34,796 nucleotides of DNA from Planctomycetaceae bacterium (GCA_021372555.1 JAJFUI010000288.1:1-34796); one strand, 5' to 3'. Shown: positions 22,660 to 30,629, counted from the first letter of the stretch. The notes: a model not told the origin generated them from the sequence alone. Translations and numbers: made by a program.

Positions 22660-24561
22660 ATGCAGTTCGGCACGGCGCGTCGGGTGCGGACGGTTCTCGT
22701 ATCGTTGGGATTTTGCGCCGCGGCTGCCTTCGCGCCGCGCGCCGGCATCGCCGGAGGAGCACCAACATCGGAAGGCCTCGCAGCGGCCGCAAAGGCCGCC
22801 AAAGCCGCGTTTCGCCCGATCGACCGGTCTGATGTCGAAGAGTCTAAAGCCGCGTTGCTAGAAGCCTTAGATCGTTTGGATGGGCGTCTCGGTCAGGCCG
22901 GACCCAACGGCGACGACTGGCGCAAATGGCTCTTGTGGGATCAATTGCAGGATCAGTTGAGCAGTGAAAGACAGCCCGACAAGGCCGTGCTGCGGCGCGT
23001 GCTTACCCGCTACCGTCCAGACCATGACGGTCTTGAGTTGGTTTGGTTCCTCGATGTTCAACGAGCCTTGCACAACTACCTTGCGATGCTCGGCGCGGTC
23101 GACAATCCGGCCGTGAAGAATGAGTTCGAGGAAAGAATGGATCGACTGGCCAAGACGCTGGAGGAATACCAGGTCAAGCCGACTACCGAGGACGCCGTTG
23201 TTATTAGCGAGACAGTCCGCTTCCTGCAGGGCGCCCACCAGACTCCCAGGCTGGTCCGTGCGATCGAGCGAGAGCTGGTCCATCCGAACGTGATTGTCGA
23301 TCTCTCCCCGCAACTGGTTGGCGCCGGCTTGGTCGAGTGCGTCGATGACACGATGCCGGTCGAGGACTGCATTCTCGGCACCGCTATCTATGGAATGGCC
23401 CGCACTGTCGGCCAAACTCACACCGAGTTGGTCCCGAGCCGGAACGTGGGCATCTTGGACACAATCTTCTGCGGGGTCACCCACTCGAACAACATCGGCT
23501 ATCACGGCAATATCACGATCTGCAGCACGGCCACCGTCGATCTAGTCGCCCGAAAGCGGCTATGCATCAATGCCGAGGGCTTGTGGACCGAGCCGGCCGT
23601 TTCTTCTGCAACAGTGTCCACGGACATTGGCGACATCCAGTCACGCAAAGGCCGTCGGATGATCGAGCGGATGGCCTGGAAAAAATCGGACAAACTGAAG
23701 CCGGAGGCCGAGTGTATTGCGGCCCGCCACGCCGAATCGCGGCTCAACCAGCGGATCGACGAACGGGCCGAAGACCCGCTCGAGCAGGCCAATCAGAAGT
23801 ATGTCGAGAAGTTCTACCGTCCGTTCAGTGAGCGGAAGCTCTTCCCGCAAACGCTCCGGTTCAGCACCATGCCGCAGGCGTTCACGATTACCGCCGTGCA
23901 AGCGGGCGGCGGCAAGGTGGCGGCTCCCTCGGCCCCGCCGGCCGTGGCGGCCGAAGGCTCGGATATGACCCTGCGCCTCCACGAATCGATGATCAACAAC
24001 TTGGCCTTCGACGCCTTGGCCGGACGTACGATCCATGAAAAGAAGGTCCAGACGATGGCCGTCGATCTGCTCGGCTATCTCCCCGACAGAATGAAGGGTG
24101 ATGACGACGGCAAACCGTGGGCGATTACCTTTGCCCCGCGCCAGCCGGTCTCGGTCACATTCGCAGACAACGGTTTTCGGGTAACCCTCCGAGGCGCGAG
24201 GTATTTCAAGGGAGAGGATGCCTACCCGGCCATGAACATCTCGGCCATCTACAAGATTGACAGATCGGTCGAAGGGAAGATCAAGGTCGTGCGTCAGGGC
24301 GGGATCGAAGTCTTTCCGCCGGGCTTCGTCCCAGGCGGCGAAAAGAAGCTTTCCGGTCCCCAACAGGTCCTCCGCAAGCTCCTCGAAAAGCGATTCGCGA
24401 AGGTCTTCGAGCCCGAGTTCCTCGGCGAGGGCCTCACTTTGCCGGGCAAGTGGAAGTCGTTCGGCAAGTTGCTTGCCGCCGGCGTCACCTGCGACGACGG
24501 CTGGCTATCGGTTGCCTGGAAGCGAGCGGCGGTATCGCCAAAGGTGGCCGCAGCCAAGTAG
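22660..24561 (+). CDS. Large secreted protein of unknown function
   Basis: A 633-residue protein with a signal peptide (about 1-31, ending RAGIAG). The mature N-part is helical (KAALLEALDRLDGRLG, VLRRVLTRYRPDHDGLE, VWFLDVQRALHNYLAML). The middle part (about 205-330) has VIVDLSPQLVGAGLVECVDD and a GNITICSTATVDL segment with two Cys. The C-part (about 420-600) looks beta-rich (RQPVSVTFADNGFRVTLRG, YFKGEDAYPAMNISAIYKI). I recognise no catalytic motif. Start ATG 22660, with AAGGAG eight bases upstream. Length and composition resemble planctomycete-specific exported proteins, but I cannot name the family. It is followed by a hairpin at 24579-24601. Confidence 0.8.
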   Translation: MQFGTARRVRTVLVSLGFCAAAAFAPRAGIAGGAPTSEGLAAAAKAAKAAFRPIDRSDVEESKAALLEALDRLDGRLGQAGPNGDDWRKWLLWDQLQDQLSSERQPDKAVLRRVLTRYRPDHDGLELVWFLDVQRALHNYLAMLGAVDNPAVKNEFEERMDRLAKTLEEYQVKPTTEDAVVISETVRFLQGAHQTPRLVRAIERELVHPNVIVDLSPQLVGAGLVECVDDTMPVEDCILGTAIYGMARTVGQTHTELVPSRNVGILDTIFCGVTHSNNIGYHGNITICSTATVDLVARKRLCINAEGLWTEPAVSSATVSTDIGDIQSRKGRRMIERMAWKKSDKLKPEAECIAARHAESRLNQRIDERAEDPLEQANQKYVEKFYRPFSERKLFPQTLRFSTMPQAFTITAVQAGGGKVAAPSAPPAVAAEGSDMTLRLHESMINNLAFDALAGRTIHEKKVQTMAVDLLGYLPDRMKGDDDGKPWAITFAPRQPVSVTFADNGFRVTLRGARYFKGEDAYPAMNISAIYKIDRSVEGKIKVVRQGGIEVFPPGFVPGGEKKLSGPQQVLRKLLEKRFAKVFEPEFLGEGLTLPGKWKSFGKLLAAGVTCDDGWLSVAWKRAAVSPKVAAAK

Positions 24562-24578
24562 ATTAATGGAGGTCGCGT

Positions 24579-24601
24579 CGTTCCCGCCCCACGCGGGAAC
24601 G
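24579..24601 (+). terminator. Terminator-like hairpin after the 633-residue secreted protein
   Basis: A perfect 9-bp stem CGTTCCCGC / GCGGGAACG with a 5-base loop lies 18 bases after the stop. No T tract follows, so it may be a weak or factor-dependent terminator. Confidence 0.5.
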
Positions 24602-24997
24602 GCCGGCCGCTAGCTTTACCCACCTCTTCTATTCTGCCTCGACAACAACGGGCGGTCAGCCGCGGACCGCGCTCGTGGTCTGCGCCTTCTCCGAAGCGTC
24701 CACGGCAAGCTGCCGAAACACCCCGTACGCTGTCTCGATCCTCGCAGCATCGGTCGCCAACGATTCTTCCACTGCCGATCGGCGTCAGGCCGCAGTGCTT
24801 GTGGTGGTCTGCGCAGGGCTGGCAAGGTGGAGTAACGGTGTAATGTTTGCCGGTTCTGTGATTCTGTCAAAGTCTGCTGAATGCGCTGCCGATAACAAGT
24901 TTGCCGATTACTCCGTCTGGAGTCACGCGCGGATTGCGCTGGTTCTGGACGGGGTAGGCGGCGGGGGGGAAAACGATGAAAGCCACTTGTCCCGCAG

Positions 24998-25026
24998 GTA
25001 GCGGCAGGCACGGATGCTTGCCCTAC
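24998..25026. repeat. Hairpin repeat 20 bases before the TolC-like gene
   Basis: GTAG / CTAC ends plus GGCAGGCA / TGCTTGCC arms (one G-T pair, one bulged C) form a 12-bp stem with loop CGGA. It lies between any upstream promoter and the ribosome-binding region of the next gene. It resembles a dispersed hairpin repeat. Confidence 0.55.
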
Positions 25027-25045
25027 AGAACAGGATCGCAGGCTT

Positions 25046-27415
25046 ATGAGTCGGCAAGCCCCCTGGATCAATCTCACGGCCATCGTCCTGCTGGTCGCTA
25101 CGGTCGGATGTCAACCGCAGATGCCGTTCTACTTGAAGCAAGTCGACGGCGATTTGGGCCACTACATCGGCGTGGCGACGGAAATCGAGCAGCCGGCCGT
25201 TGATGCCGACCGGTTGGCCGACGTCAGCGAAGCCATCGAGCCGTTCTCTCTGCGAAACAAGAAACCGCAGGAGGTTTGGGACGTAACGCTTGAGGAAGCG
25301 ATCCAGACCGCGCTAAAAAATAACAAGGTCATGCGGACCCTTGGCGGGCAAGCGGGCCCGCCGGAATACATCCTCCGCAACCCCGAACTCGTCCCGACGA
25401 CCTACGATCCTGCTCTGGCCGAGAGCAACCCGCGGACAGGCACCGAGGCCGCGCTTGCACAGTATGACGCCCAGCTCAGCGCCAGTGCGACATGGGAGAA
25501 ACGCGATCGGCCGGAAAACATCAACGCCTCCTCCGCGCTGTTCTACCCGACCGTCGATCGGGAAGACTTGGGCGTCTTTCAAGCCCGCTTGCAGAAAACG
25601 GCGGCAACCGGCGGCACGTTTGCCGTGACGCATAACGTCGACTATGCGTTGACGAACAATCCGACGCGTGCCTACTCGGCGGACTGGAACGTCAATCTCG
25701 TCGCCGAATTGCGGCAGCCGTTGTTGCAGGGCGCTGGCGTGCAGTTCAACCAGATCGCGGGCGTCGGCGCGACGCCTGGCGTCTACAACGGCGTCGTGTT
25801 GGCGCGGCTCAACACCGACGTCGCGTTGACCAACTTCGAGATGGGTGTGCGCAATCTGGTCAATGACGTCGAGAACGCGTACTGGGAATTGTACTACGAA
25901 TACCGCAGCCTGGACGCTGTGATCGCCGGCCGCGACAGCGCCTTGACCACATGGCGGAAAATCTACACGCTCTACCGCGTCGGCGCGAAGGGCGGCGAAG
26001 CCGAGAAAGAAGCTCAGTCTCGCGAACAGTACTTTCTGTTCCGCAGCACGGCCGAGCAGTCGCTCAACGCCCTTTACGTGGCCGAAGCCCGGCTGCGTTA
26101 TCTGATGGGCTTGGCCGCAACCGACGGCCGCCTGATTCGTCCCAAGGATGAACCAACGACGGCTCGCGTCACGTTCGAGTGGCACGATGTGCTTTGCGAG
26201 GGCTTGGCCCGCAGCCCTGAACTGCGGCAACAAAAGTGGATCGTGAAACGCCGCGAGTTGGAGCTCATCGCCTCGAAGAACTTCCTGCTGCCCCGGCTCG
26301 ACGCTGTTGCCCAGTACCGGTGGCTCGGTCTTGGCAATCGATTGGACGGCGCCGACTCGCTGGACGTGAACACGTTCCTCTCCGGACCTCCGTATACCGA
26401 TTCGAATGCCTACCGAACGATGACCTCCGGCGAATTCCAGGAGTGGCAGGTGGGTTTCCAAGGCCAAATGAATCTCGGCTTCCGTCGTGAGCACGCTGGC
26501 GTCCGCAATGCCGAGCTGCAATTGACGAAGGAGCGGACGATTTTGCAGGAAGGCGAATTGGAGTTGTCGCATCAGTTGGCGTTCGCCATTCGCGACATGG
26601 AAACCAATTACGTCTTGAGCCAAACGTCGTTCAATCGCCGGATTGCCGCCCAGCGGCAGGTCGAGGCGGTGGCCCAGGCGTATGAAACCGACACGATTAC
26701 TCTTGACGTTCTCTTGCAGGCTCAGCAGACCTTGGCACAAGCGGAAAGTGACTATTACCGGCGATTGGTTGATTACAACCGGTCGATCGCCCAGGTCCAC
26801 TTTCGCAAGGCCTCGCTGCTGGAGTACAATGGAGTCTACTTGGCTGAAGGGCCTTGGCCGGGCAAAGCGTACTTCGATGCCCGTCGCCGGGCCAGGGCCC
26901 GCGAAGCCGCCACGTACATGGACTACGGCTTTACGCAGCCTCGCGTGCTGAGCCGTGGGCCGATTGAGCAGCACGCCGACGCGGGTCTGCCGGCACAAGG
27001 CGGTCCGTCGGGATCGACGCCGGCTCCCGAAGCGGTGCCGACGCCCGAGGCTCAGCCGACTCCGGCCGAGTCGTCGCCGGCAACCAAGACGCCGGCCGAG
27101 GCAGCTCCGTCGAAGCCGGTTCCGGCCGAGCCCTTGCCAGCCGAGTCGGTTCCGGGCGAGCCTCCGCTCAAGCCGGCGCCGCAGGCGTCGGCCAGGGCAA
27201 AGGCCCAGTCGCAGGCAGTGGCTGCTGCAGATTGGCAACAAACGCAGCGGCAACAACCGAGTTGGCAATTGACGCCGCGACCGAACGCCGCACGGCAGGT
27301 GGTTCCGACCAGTTGGTCAGCCGCCGAGAAGGGCAGTTCCAGTGAATCTCGCGAAAATCCACCGCTTGCTCCAACTGATCGGCTTACTTCAGGCGGGCAG
27401 GGGATACAACGCTGA
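25046..27415 (+). CDS. TolC-like outer-membrane lipoprotein
   Basis: A 789-residue predicted lipoprotein (lipobox ATVG-Cys22). Residues about 90-615 form an outer-membrane efflux (TolC/OprM-type) domain: VTLEEAIQTALKNNKVMRT opens it. A duplicated helical plan includes FEMGVRNLVNDVENAYWELYYEYRSL (first half) and QLAFAIRDMETNYVLSQ...VEAVAQAYETDTITLDVLLQAQQTLAQAESDYYRRLVDYNRSIAQVH (second half, split here). Such proteins are trimeric exit ducts for efflux pumps or type I secretion. Beyond the domain is a Pro/Ala/Glu-rich low-complexity tail (about 645-720). No membrane-fusion protein or pump gene is in the window, so the partner is elsewhere. Its 3' end overlaps the WYL regulator by 74 bases in another frame. 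Confidence 0.88.
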   Translation: MSRQAPWINLTAIVLLVATVGCQPQMPFYLKQVDGDLGHYIGVATEIEQPAVDADRLADVSEAIEPFSLRNKKPQEVWDVTLEEAIQTALKNNKVMRTLGGQAGPPEYILRNPELVPTTYDPALAESNPRTGTEAALAQYDAQLSASATWEKRDRPENINASSALFYPTVDREDLGVFQARLQKTAATGGTFAVTHNVDYALTNNPTRAYSADWNVNLVAELRQPLLQGAGVQFNQIAGVGATPGVYNGVVLARLNTDVALTNFEMGVRNLVNDVENAYWELYYEYRSLDAVIAGRDSALTTWRKIYTLYRVGAKGGEAEKEAQSREQYFLFRSTAEQSLNALYVAEARLRYLMGLAATDGRLIRPKDEPTTARVTFEWHDVLCEGLARSPELRQQKWIVKRRELELIASKNFLLPRLDAVAQYRWLGLGNRLDGADSLDVNTFLSGPPYTDSNAYRTMTSGEFQEWQVGFQGQMNLGFRREHAGVRNAELQLTKERTILQEGELELSHQLAFAIRDMETNYVLSQTSFNRRIAAQRQVEAVAQAYETDTITLDVLLQAQQTLAQAESDYYRRLVDYNRSIAQVHFRKASLLEYNGVYLAEGPWPGKAYFDARRRARAREAATYMDYGFTQPRVLSRGPIEQHADAGLPAQGGPSGSTPAPEAVPTPEAQPTPAESSPATKTPAEAAPSKPVPAEPLPAESVPGEPPLKPAPQASARAKAQSQAVAAADWQQTQRQQPSWQLTPRPNAARQVVPTSWSAAEKGSSSESRENPPLAPTDRLTSGGQGIQR

Positions 27416-28310
27416 CGCGCTAGCACAAGCTTGCGGCGTCAGTCGGCGGACCGTCTTCCGCGATGTCGACTTGCTCCGTCAGTCGGGTGTGCCGGTGGCG
27501 TTCGACGAGCTTCAACAGTGCTACCGCATCCCCGGCGCGTGTCTGCTGCCGCCGACCAATTTCACGCCCGAGGAGGCGATGGCGCTGCTGGTCCTTTGCC
27601 ACGAATTGGGTGATGGACGCGGGCTGCCCTTCCTCGGTCCGGCGCGTTCGGCGGCCGTCAAACTGGAAAGCACACTCCCCGCCCGGCTCCGCGACCAACT
27701 CCGCAACGTTACCGCGGCCGTGCAGATCCAACCGCCGCCCAGCAATCCGCTGGATGGGTGCGAGCCAGTCTACGAGCAACTGCTCGCGGCGATTGCCAAT
27801 CGGCGCAGCGTGAGGATTCGGTACGACAGTCTCAAGGAGCAGAAGCAACTCGTTACGCGGCTAAGCCCCTACCGGTTGTTCTTCAGCCGGCGAAGTTGGT
27901 ACGTCGTCGGCCGATCGTCGATCCATCGGTCGAAGCGGACGTTCCATCTCGGTCGCATCATGCAGATCGAGCCGCTGGACGACCACTTCGAGGTGCCGCG
28001 GGGTTTTTCGATCGAACGATACCTCCGTAACGCCTGGCACATGATTCCCGAGCAAGGCCGCGATTCTCAGGTCGTCGTTCGATTCAGCGACCTGGTCGCC
28101 CAAAACGTGGCCGAAGTACACTGGCACAGGACCCAGCGTGTCGAGTATCGCGAGGATGGCACACTCGACTTCCATGTAACCGTCTCAGGGCTAAATGAAA
28201 TTTCGTGGTGGATCCTCGGCTACGGAGATCAGGCCGAGGTCCTCGAACCCCCAGAACTCCGCCGCCTGGTCGCCGAGCGAGCCAGACGAATGGTGGAAAA
28301 ATACACTTAG
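27342..28310 (+). CDS. YafY/PafC-type WYL-domain transcriptional regulator
   Basis: A 322-residue protein. The N-terminal winged HTH (about 4-60) is HRLLQLIGLLQAGRGYNADALAQACGVSRRTVFRDVDLLRQSG (split). The WYL domain (about 140-230) contains AIANRRSVRIRYDS...LVTRLSPYRLFFSRRSWYVVGRSS...FHLGRIMQIEPLD. A C-terminal WCX-like extension follows (VVVRFSDLVAQNVAEVHWHRTQ...FHVTVSGLNEISWWILGYGDQAEVLEP). WYL proteins bind nucleic-acid or nucleotide ligands and act as repressors or activators, often of stress or defence genes. Start is GTG 27342 inside the TolC-like gene; that 74-base overlap gives close coupling. It is followed after 114 bases by the HTH-EIIA gene. Confidence 0.9.
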   Translation: MNLAKIHRLLQLIGLLQAGRGYNADALAQACGVSRRTVFRDVDLLRQSGVPVAFDELQQCYRIPGACLLPPTNFTPEEAMALLVLCHELGDGRGLPFLGPARSAAVKLESTLPARLRDQLRNVTAAVQIQPPPSNPLDGCEPVYEQLLAAIANRRSVRIRYDSLKEQKQLVTRLSPYRLFFSRRSWYVVGRSSIHRSKRTFHLGRIMQIEPLDDHFEVPRGFSIERYLRNAWHMIPEQGRDSQVVVRFSDLVAQNVAEVHWHRTQRVEYREDGTLDFHVTVSGLNEISWWILGYGDQAEVLEPPELRRLVAERARRMVEKYT

Positions 28311-28424
28311 TGGACAGTGGATAGTGATTAGCGGCGTGTGAAGAGTCGTCCTTCGACCACTTAACCGCTACCCACCGCGCACCATACTACCCACAACTTG
28401 CTATCCGCTTGCCACCTTCGACCC
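28311..28424. other. Intergenic gap with imperfect AGTGGA repeats
   Basis: Begins with AGTGGACAGTGGATAGTG, an imperfect tandem repeat of AGTGGA/CAGTGG just at the WYL stop. There is no ribosome-binding site before the next ATG. Confidence 0.35.
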
Positions 28425-29132
28425 ATGTCACACAACGATTTTGACGTTCAGGGATTAGCACGCTACTTGCACCTTGCCGCACAGAAAGTCGTCAAGCTTG
28501 CCGAGCGAGGGAAACTGCCGGGAAGAAAAGTGGCTGGGCAGTGGCGGTTCGCGCGACCGGATATTCACCATTGGCTGGAGCGACGCATCGGACTTTCCGA
28601 CGAATCGGAACTGCTCGAGGTGGAAGCTGTGCTGCAGCACTCGGCGCCGCCGGACCACGAATACGAATCACACGTGGCTGCGCTGCTCCCATTGGAGGCG
28701 ATCGCCGTGCCGCTGTTGGCCCGCACGCGCAACTCCGTGATCGATTCCATGGTCGAGCTGGCGGCACAGACCGGATACGTATGGGACCCGAAGGAGATGG
28801 CCGAAGCCGTGAAAGCCCGCGAGGACATGCACACCACGGCATTGGACAGCGGCGTTGCGCTCTTGCACCCGCGACGTCCGATGGCAAAAATCCTCGCTCA
28901 GCCGCTGCTCGCGCTTGGCCGCAGTACCAGCGGAATCCCGTTTGGCGGCGGCGATGCCCCGCTCACCGACGTCTTCTTCTTGATTTGCTCGGTCGAGGAT
29001 CGCGGCCATCTTCGGGTGCTGGCCCGTCTTAGCCGGATCCTGACCGCTCCAGGTTTTCTCGATGCTCTACGGCGGGCAACGACGGCCCAGGAGGCGCGGC
29101 AGTTGATCGTCGACACTGAGGATAGCCTTTGA
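28425..29132 (+). CDS. Excisionase-type DNA-binding domain fused to PTS EIIA (PtsN-like)
   Basis: A 235-residue fusion. Residues about 7-55 (DVQGLARYLHLAAQKVVKLAERGKLPGRKVAGQWRFARPDIHHWLE, split) are a MerR/excisionase-like winged HTH. Residues about 88-230 are an EIIA-fructose/PtsN domain, with a helix TRNSVIDSMVELAAQTGYVWDPKEMAEAVKAREDM (split) and then SGVALLHPR, where His148 is at the phosphorylated position (IAIPHG in PtsN). In nitrogen-PTS proteins EIIA-Ntr is phosphorylated by Npr/EI-Ntr; here it would link phosphotransfer to DNA binding directly (inference). No HPr or EI gene is in the window. Start ATG 28425; no clear ribosome-binding site. It overlaps the next gene's TTG frame by 4 bases. 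Confidence 0.85.
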   Translation: MSHNDFDVQGLARYLHLAAQKVVKLAERGKLPGRKVAGQWRFARPDIHHWLERRIGLSDESELLEVEAVLQHSAPPDHEYESHVAALLPLEAIAVPLLARTRNSVIDSMVELAAQTGYVWDPKEMAEAVKAREDMHTTALDSGVALLHPRRPMAKILAQPLLALGRSTSGIPFGGGDAPLTDVFFLICSVEDRGHLRVLARLSRILTAPGFLDALRRATTAQEARQLIVDTEDSL

Positions 29133-29137
29133 ACGCA

Positions 29138-29166
29138 AATGACGAAGTCCGAATGACGAATGACGA
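29138..29166. repeat. AATGACGA short repeat at the gene junction
   Basis: Three copies of AATGACGA (29138-29145, 29152-29159, 29159-29166) span the boundary between the HTH-EIIA stop and the start of the receiver-like gene. The translated upstream N-terminus (NANDEVRMTNDEG) is just this repeat, so the real start of the next gene may be ATG 29153 or later. Confidence 0.55.
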
Positions 29167-30019
29167 GGGAAGGACGCCCGCCTGCGACGCCGGCCGGCTG
29201 GTCTTGCTTCTGCTTGGCGAGGCCGAGCGGCCCGAGTTCCGCGAGGCGCACGCGTGCGTCGAACGCTGGGGCGTTGTTCGTGCGATCGAGGACATTAGCG
29301 CCGCCGCATCAGCGGTCTCCGACGGCCATGTCGCGCCCGACCTGATTGTCGTGGCGCAGTCGCGGCCCGGCGAGTTCTCGCATCAGGCAATCGACAAGTT
29401 GCGGCGTCAGGCCCCACTGGCGCGGATTGTTGGCCTGATGGGCAGTTGGTGCGAAGGCGAGATGCGAAGTGGCTCACCGTGGCCAGCCACAGCACGCGTC
29501 TATTGGCATCAATGGCCGATCCGCTGCAACCGGCAATTCCGCCGTTTCGCTGGCGGCCAAACCAGTTCCTGGACGCTGCCCGTCACTGCCACCGAAGAGG
29601 AACGCCTGCTCGCGGATTGTGGGGCCGGTTGCCAACCTGCTCCGCACGACGGAGACATCGCTAACCCGACGTACCAGCACGCGGGTGGACTGATTGCGAT
29701 TCGCTCCCGATCACGCGAGATTGGCAATTGGCTCTTGATGGCATGCCGTGCGCGCGGATTGACCGCCGTTTTGCAGCGACGTTCGGGCGATGTGCAGATC
29801 GAGGGGGCAGCGGCCGCCATTTTCGACGCCGGGAAGTCAAATGAGGAAGAATTCGCCGAGCTTAGCAACTTCGCCGCCGCGGTGCGACCCAGTCCGACCA
29901 TCGCTTTGCTGCCGTTCCCACGCGTCGAGGATTGTCGGCGAGCGTTGTCGGCGGGAGCGACGACGGTAATTTCAAAGCCTGCCGCACTAGACGACTTGTA
30001 CGCTGCCCTGCCTGTGTAG
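29153..30019 (+). CDS. Tandem receiver-like (CheY-like) protein, N-terminal receiver degenerate
   Basis: About 288 residues from ATG 29153 (a TTG at 29129 overlapping the upstream stop is the alternative). Two receiver-like halves are seen. In the first (about 10-150), LVLLLLGEAERPEF, DLIVVAQSRPGEFS and ARIVGLMGSW lie where the phospho-acceptor strand is expected, but the Asp is missing (AQS). In the second (about 175-288), AAAIFDAGK carries an Asp, TIALLPFPRVEDCRRALSAG follows, and ATTVISKPAALDDLYAAL keeps the conserved Lys-Pro. No effector domain is present. It might read a phosphorylation signal or act as a docking protein for the regulators upstream (inference). The coding sequence includes a GGTTGCCAACCTGC repeat at 29627-29640. 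Confidence 0.62.
   Translation: MTNDEGRTPACDAGRLVLLLLGEAERPEFREAHACVERWGVVRAIEDISAAASAVSDGHVAPDLIVVAQSRPGEFSHQAIDKLRRQAPLARIVGLMGSWCEGEMRSGSPWPATARVYWHQWPIRCNRQFRRFAGGQTSSWTLPVTATEEERLLADCGAGCQPAPHDGDIANPTYQHAGGLIAIRSRSREIGNWLLMACRARGLTAVLQRRSGDVQIEGAAAAIFDAGKSNEEEFAELSNFAAAVRPSPTIALLPFPRVEDCRRALSAGATTVISKPAALDDLYAALPV
29627..29640. repeat. GGTTGCCAACCTGC copy inside the receiver-like gene
   Basis: Identical over 14 bases to the palindrome core at 18922-18935. Here only a 5-bp GGTTG / CAACC stem is kept. Confidence 0.5.
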
Positions 30020-30113
30020 TCCGCGCGTGCCGTTTTGTCCCAACGCGGGCATCTCCCCCGGCGATCTGCGGCCGACACGCAGAGGACGGCTATTCTACAC
30101 GCCGGCTAAAGAA

Positions 30114-30142
30114 TTGCGAGCAACTCTGCCCCCCGGTATAAT
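30114..30142 (+). promoter_or_regulatory. Sigma70-type promoter of the small membrane protein
   Basis: TTGCGA (30114-30119), a 17-base spacer and a perfect TATAAT (30137-30142). Transcription should start near 30149, leaving a leader of about 17 bases that contains AAGGAG (30153-30158). This is the best promoter in the window. Confidence 0.75.
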
Positions 30143-30165
30143 GGATACTTCCAAGGAGCCTGAAG

Positions 30166-30462
30166 ATGCACCGTCTACGACCAATATTCCGCCGGTTGAC
30201 TGTTGTCGCGATCACCTTGGTCACTTGGCTAGCCGTCGACGCGGCCGTCTTCGCCCAGAAATTTCAGCAGCCGAAAGCCGGTGAGGCTACCACCGGCACT
30301 GGCCCGTATGTTATGGCATACGGTCTCCTCATCGTTGGTATTGCTCTCGGCCTGGCGGTCGTGTGCACCTCTAGCAATCGCCGCGACCGCGCCCACCCCG
30401 AGGGCTTCGTCAAGTCGGCCGTGATCGAGGAGCAGGAAAAGAGAGCCCAAGCGAAAAAGTAG
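30166..30462 (+). CDS. Small membrane protein, function unknown
   Basis: A 98-residue protein. The N-terminus (MHRLRPIFRRLTVVAITLVTWLAVDAAVFA) is a signal peptide or signal anchor. A second hydrophobic helix (about 47-67, GPYVMAYGLLIVGIALGLAVV) is followed by a charged cytoplasmic tail (RRDRAHPEGFVKSAVIEEQEKRAQAKK). It has an excellent promoter and an AAGGAG site 7 bases before the ATG, so it is likely well expressed. No family is recognised; short hydrophobic-then-charged proteins like this occur in many planctomycetes (established only loosely). Confidence 0.78.
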   Translation: MHRLRPIFRRLTVVAITLVTWLAVDAAVFAQKFQQPKAGEATTGTGPYVMAYGLLIVGIALGLAVVCTSSNRRDRAHPEGFVKSAVIEEQEKRAQAKK

Positions 30463-30548
30463 CTCCTGTCCCGGGCGGCTTCTCGGATCGCGACATCGAA
30501 CGACGGCCGGCCAGCTTCGCGGCAGGTGCCGTGGCCACCGATGCTGGG

Positions 30549-30570
30549 GGTGAGCGCAGCTCACCTTTGT
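30549..30570 (+). terminator. Possible terminator hairpin after the small membrane protein
   Basis: GGTGAGC-gca-GCTCACC (30549-30565) is a 7-bp stem followed by TTTGT, 87 bases after the stop codon. Short T tract, so only a possible terminator. Confidence 0.4.
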
Positions 30571-30629
30571 AATCCCGGGGCGGCAACGCTACTCGCCGCT
30601 GCTCCGTCTACACGACACCGAACCTTTGC

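Larger units (their letters stand above)
24562..25045. other. 484-base intergenic region: two hairpins, no gene
   Basis: It holds the terminator-like hairpin at 24579-24601 and the hairpin at 24998-25026. ORFs here on both strands (for example minus 24616-25083) are Arg-rich and lack a ribosome-binding site or recognisable domains, so I do not call them. Confidence 0.55.

Noticed and set aside
24616-25083. 155-residue minus-strand ORF in the intergenic gap
   Set aside because: Arg/Ser/Pro-rich with no ribosome-binding site or homology, and it overlaps the hairpin repeat.
25313-27268. 651-residue minus-strand ORF opposite the TolC-like gene
   Set aside because: A GC-rich antisense shadow of a well-supported gene; Arg/Gln-rich with no domain or ribosome-binding site.
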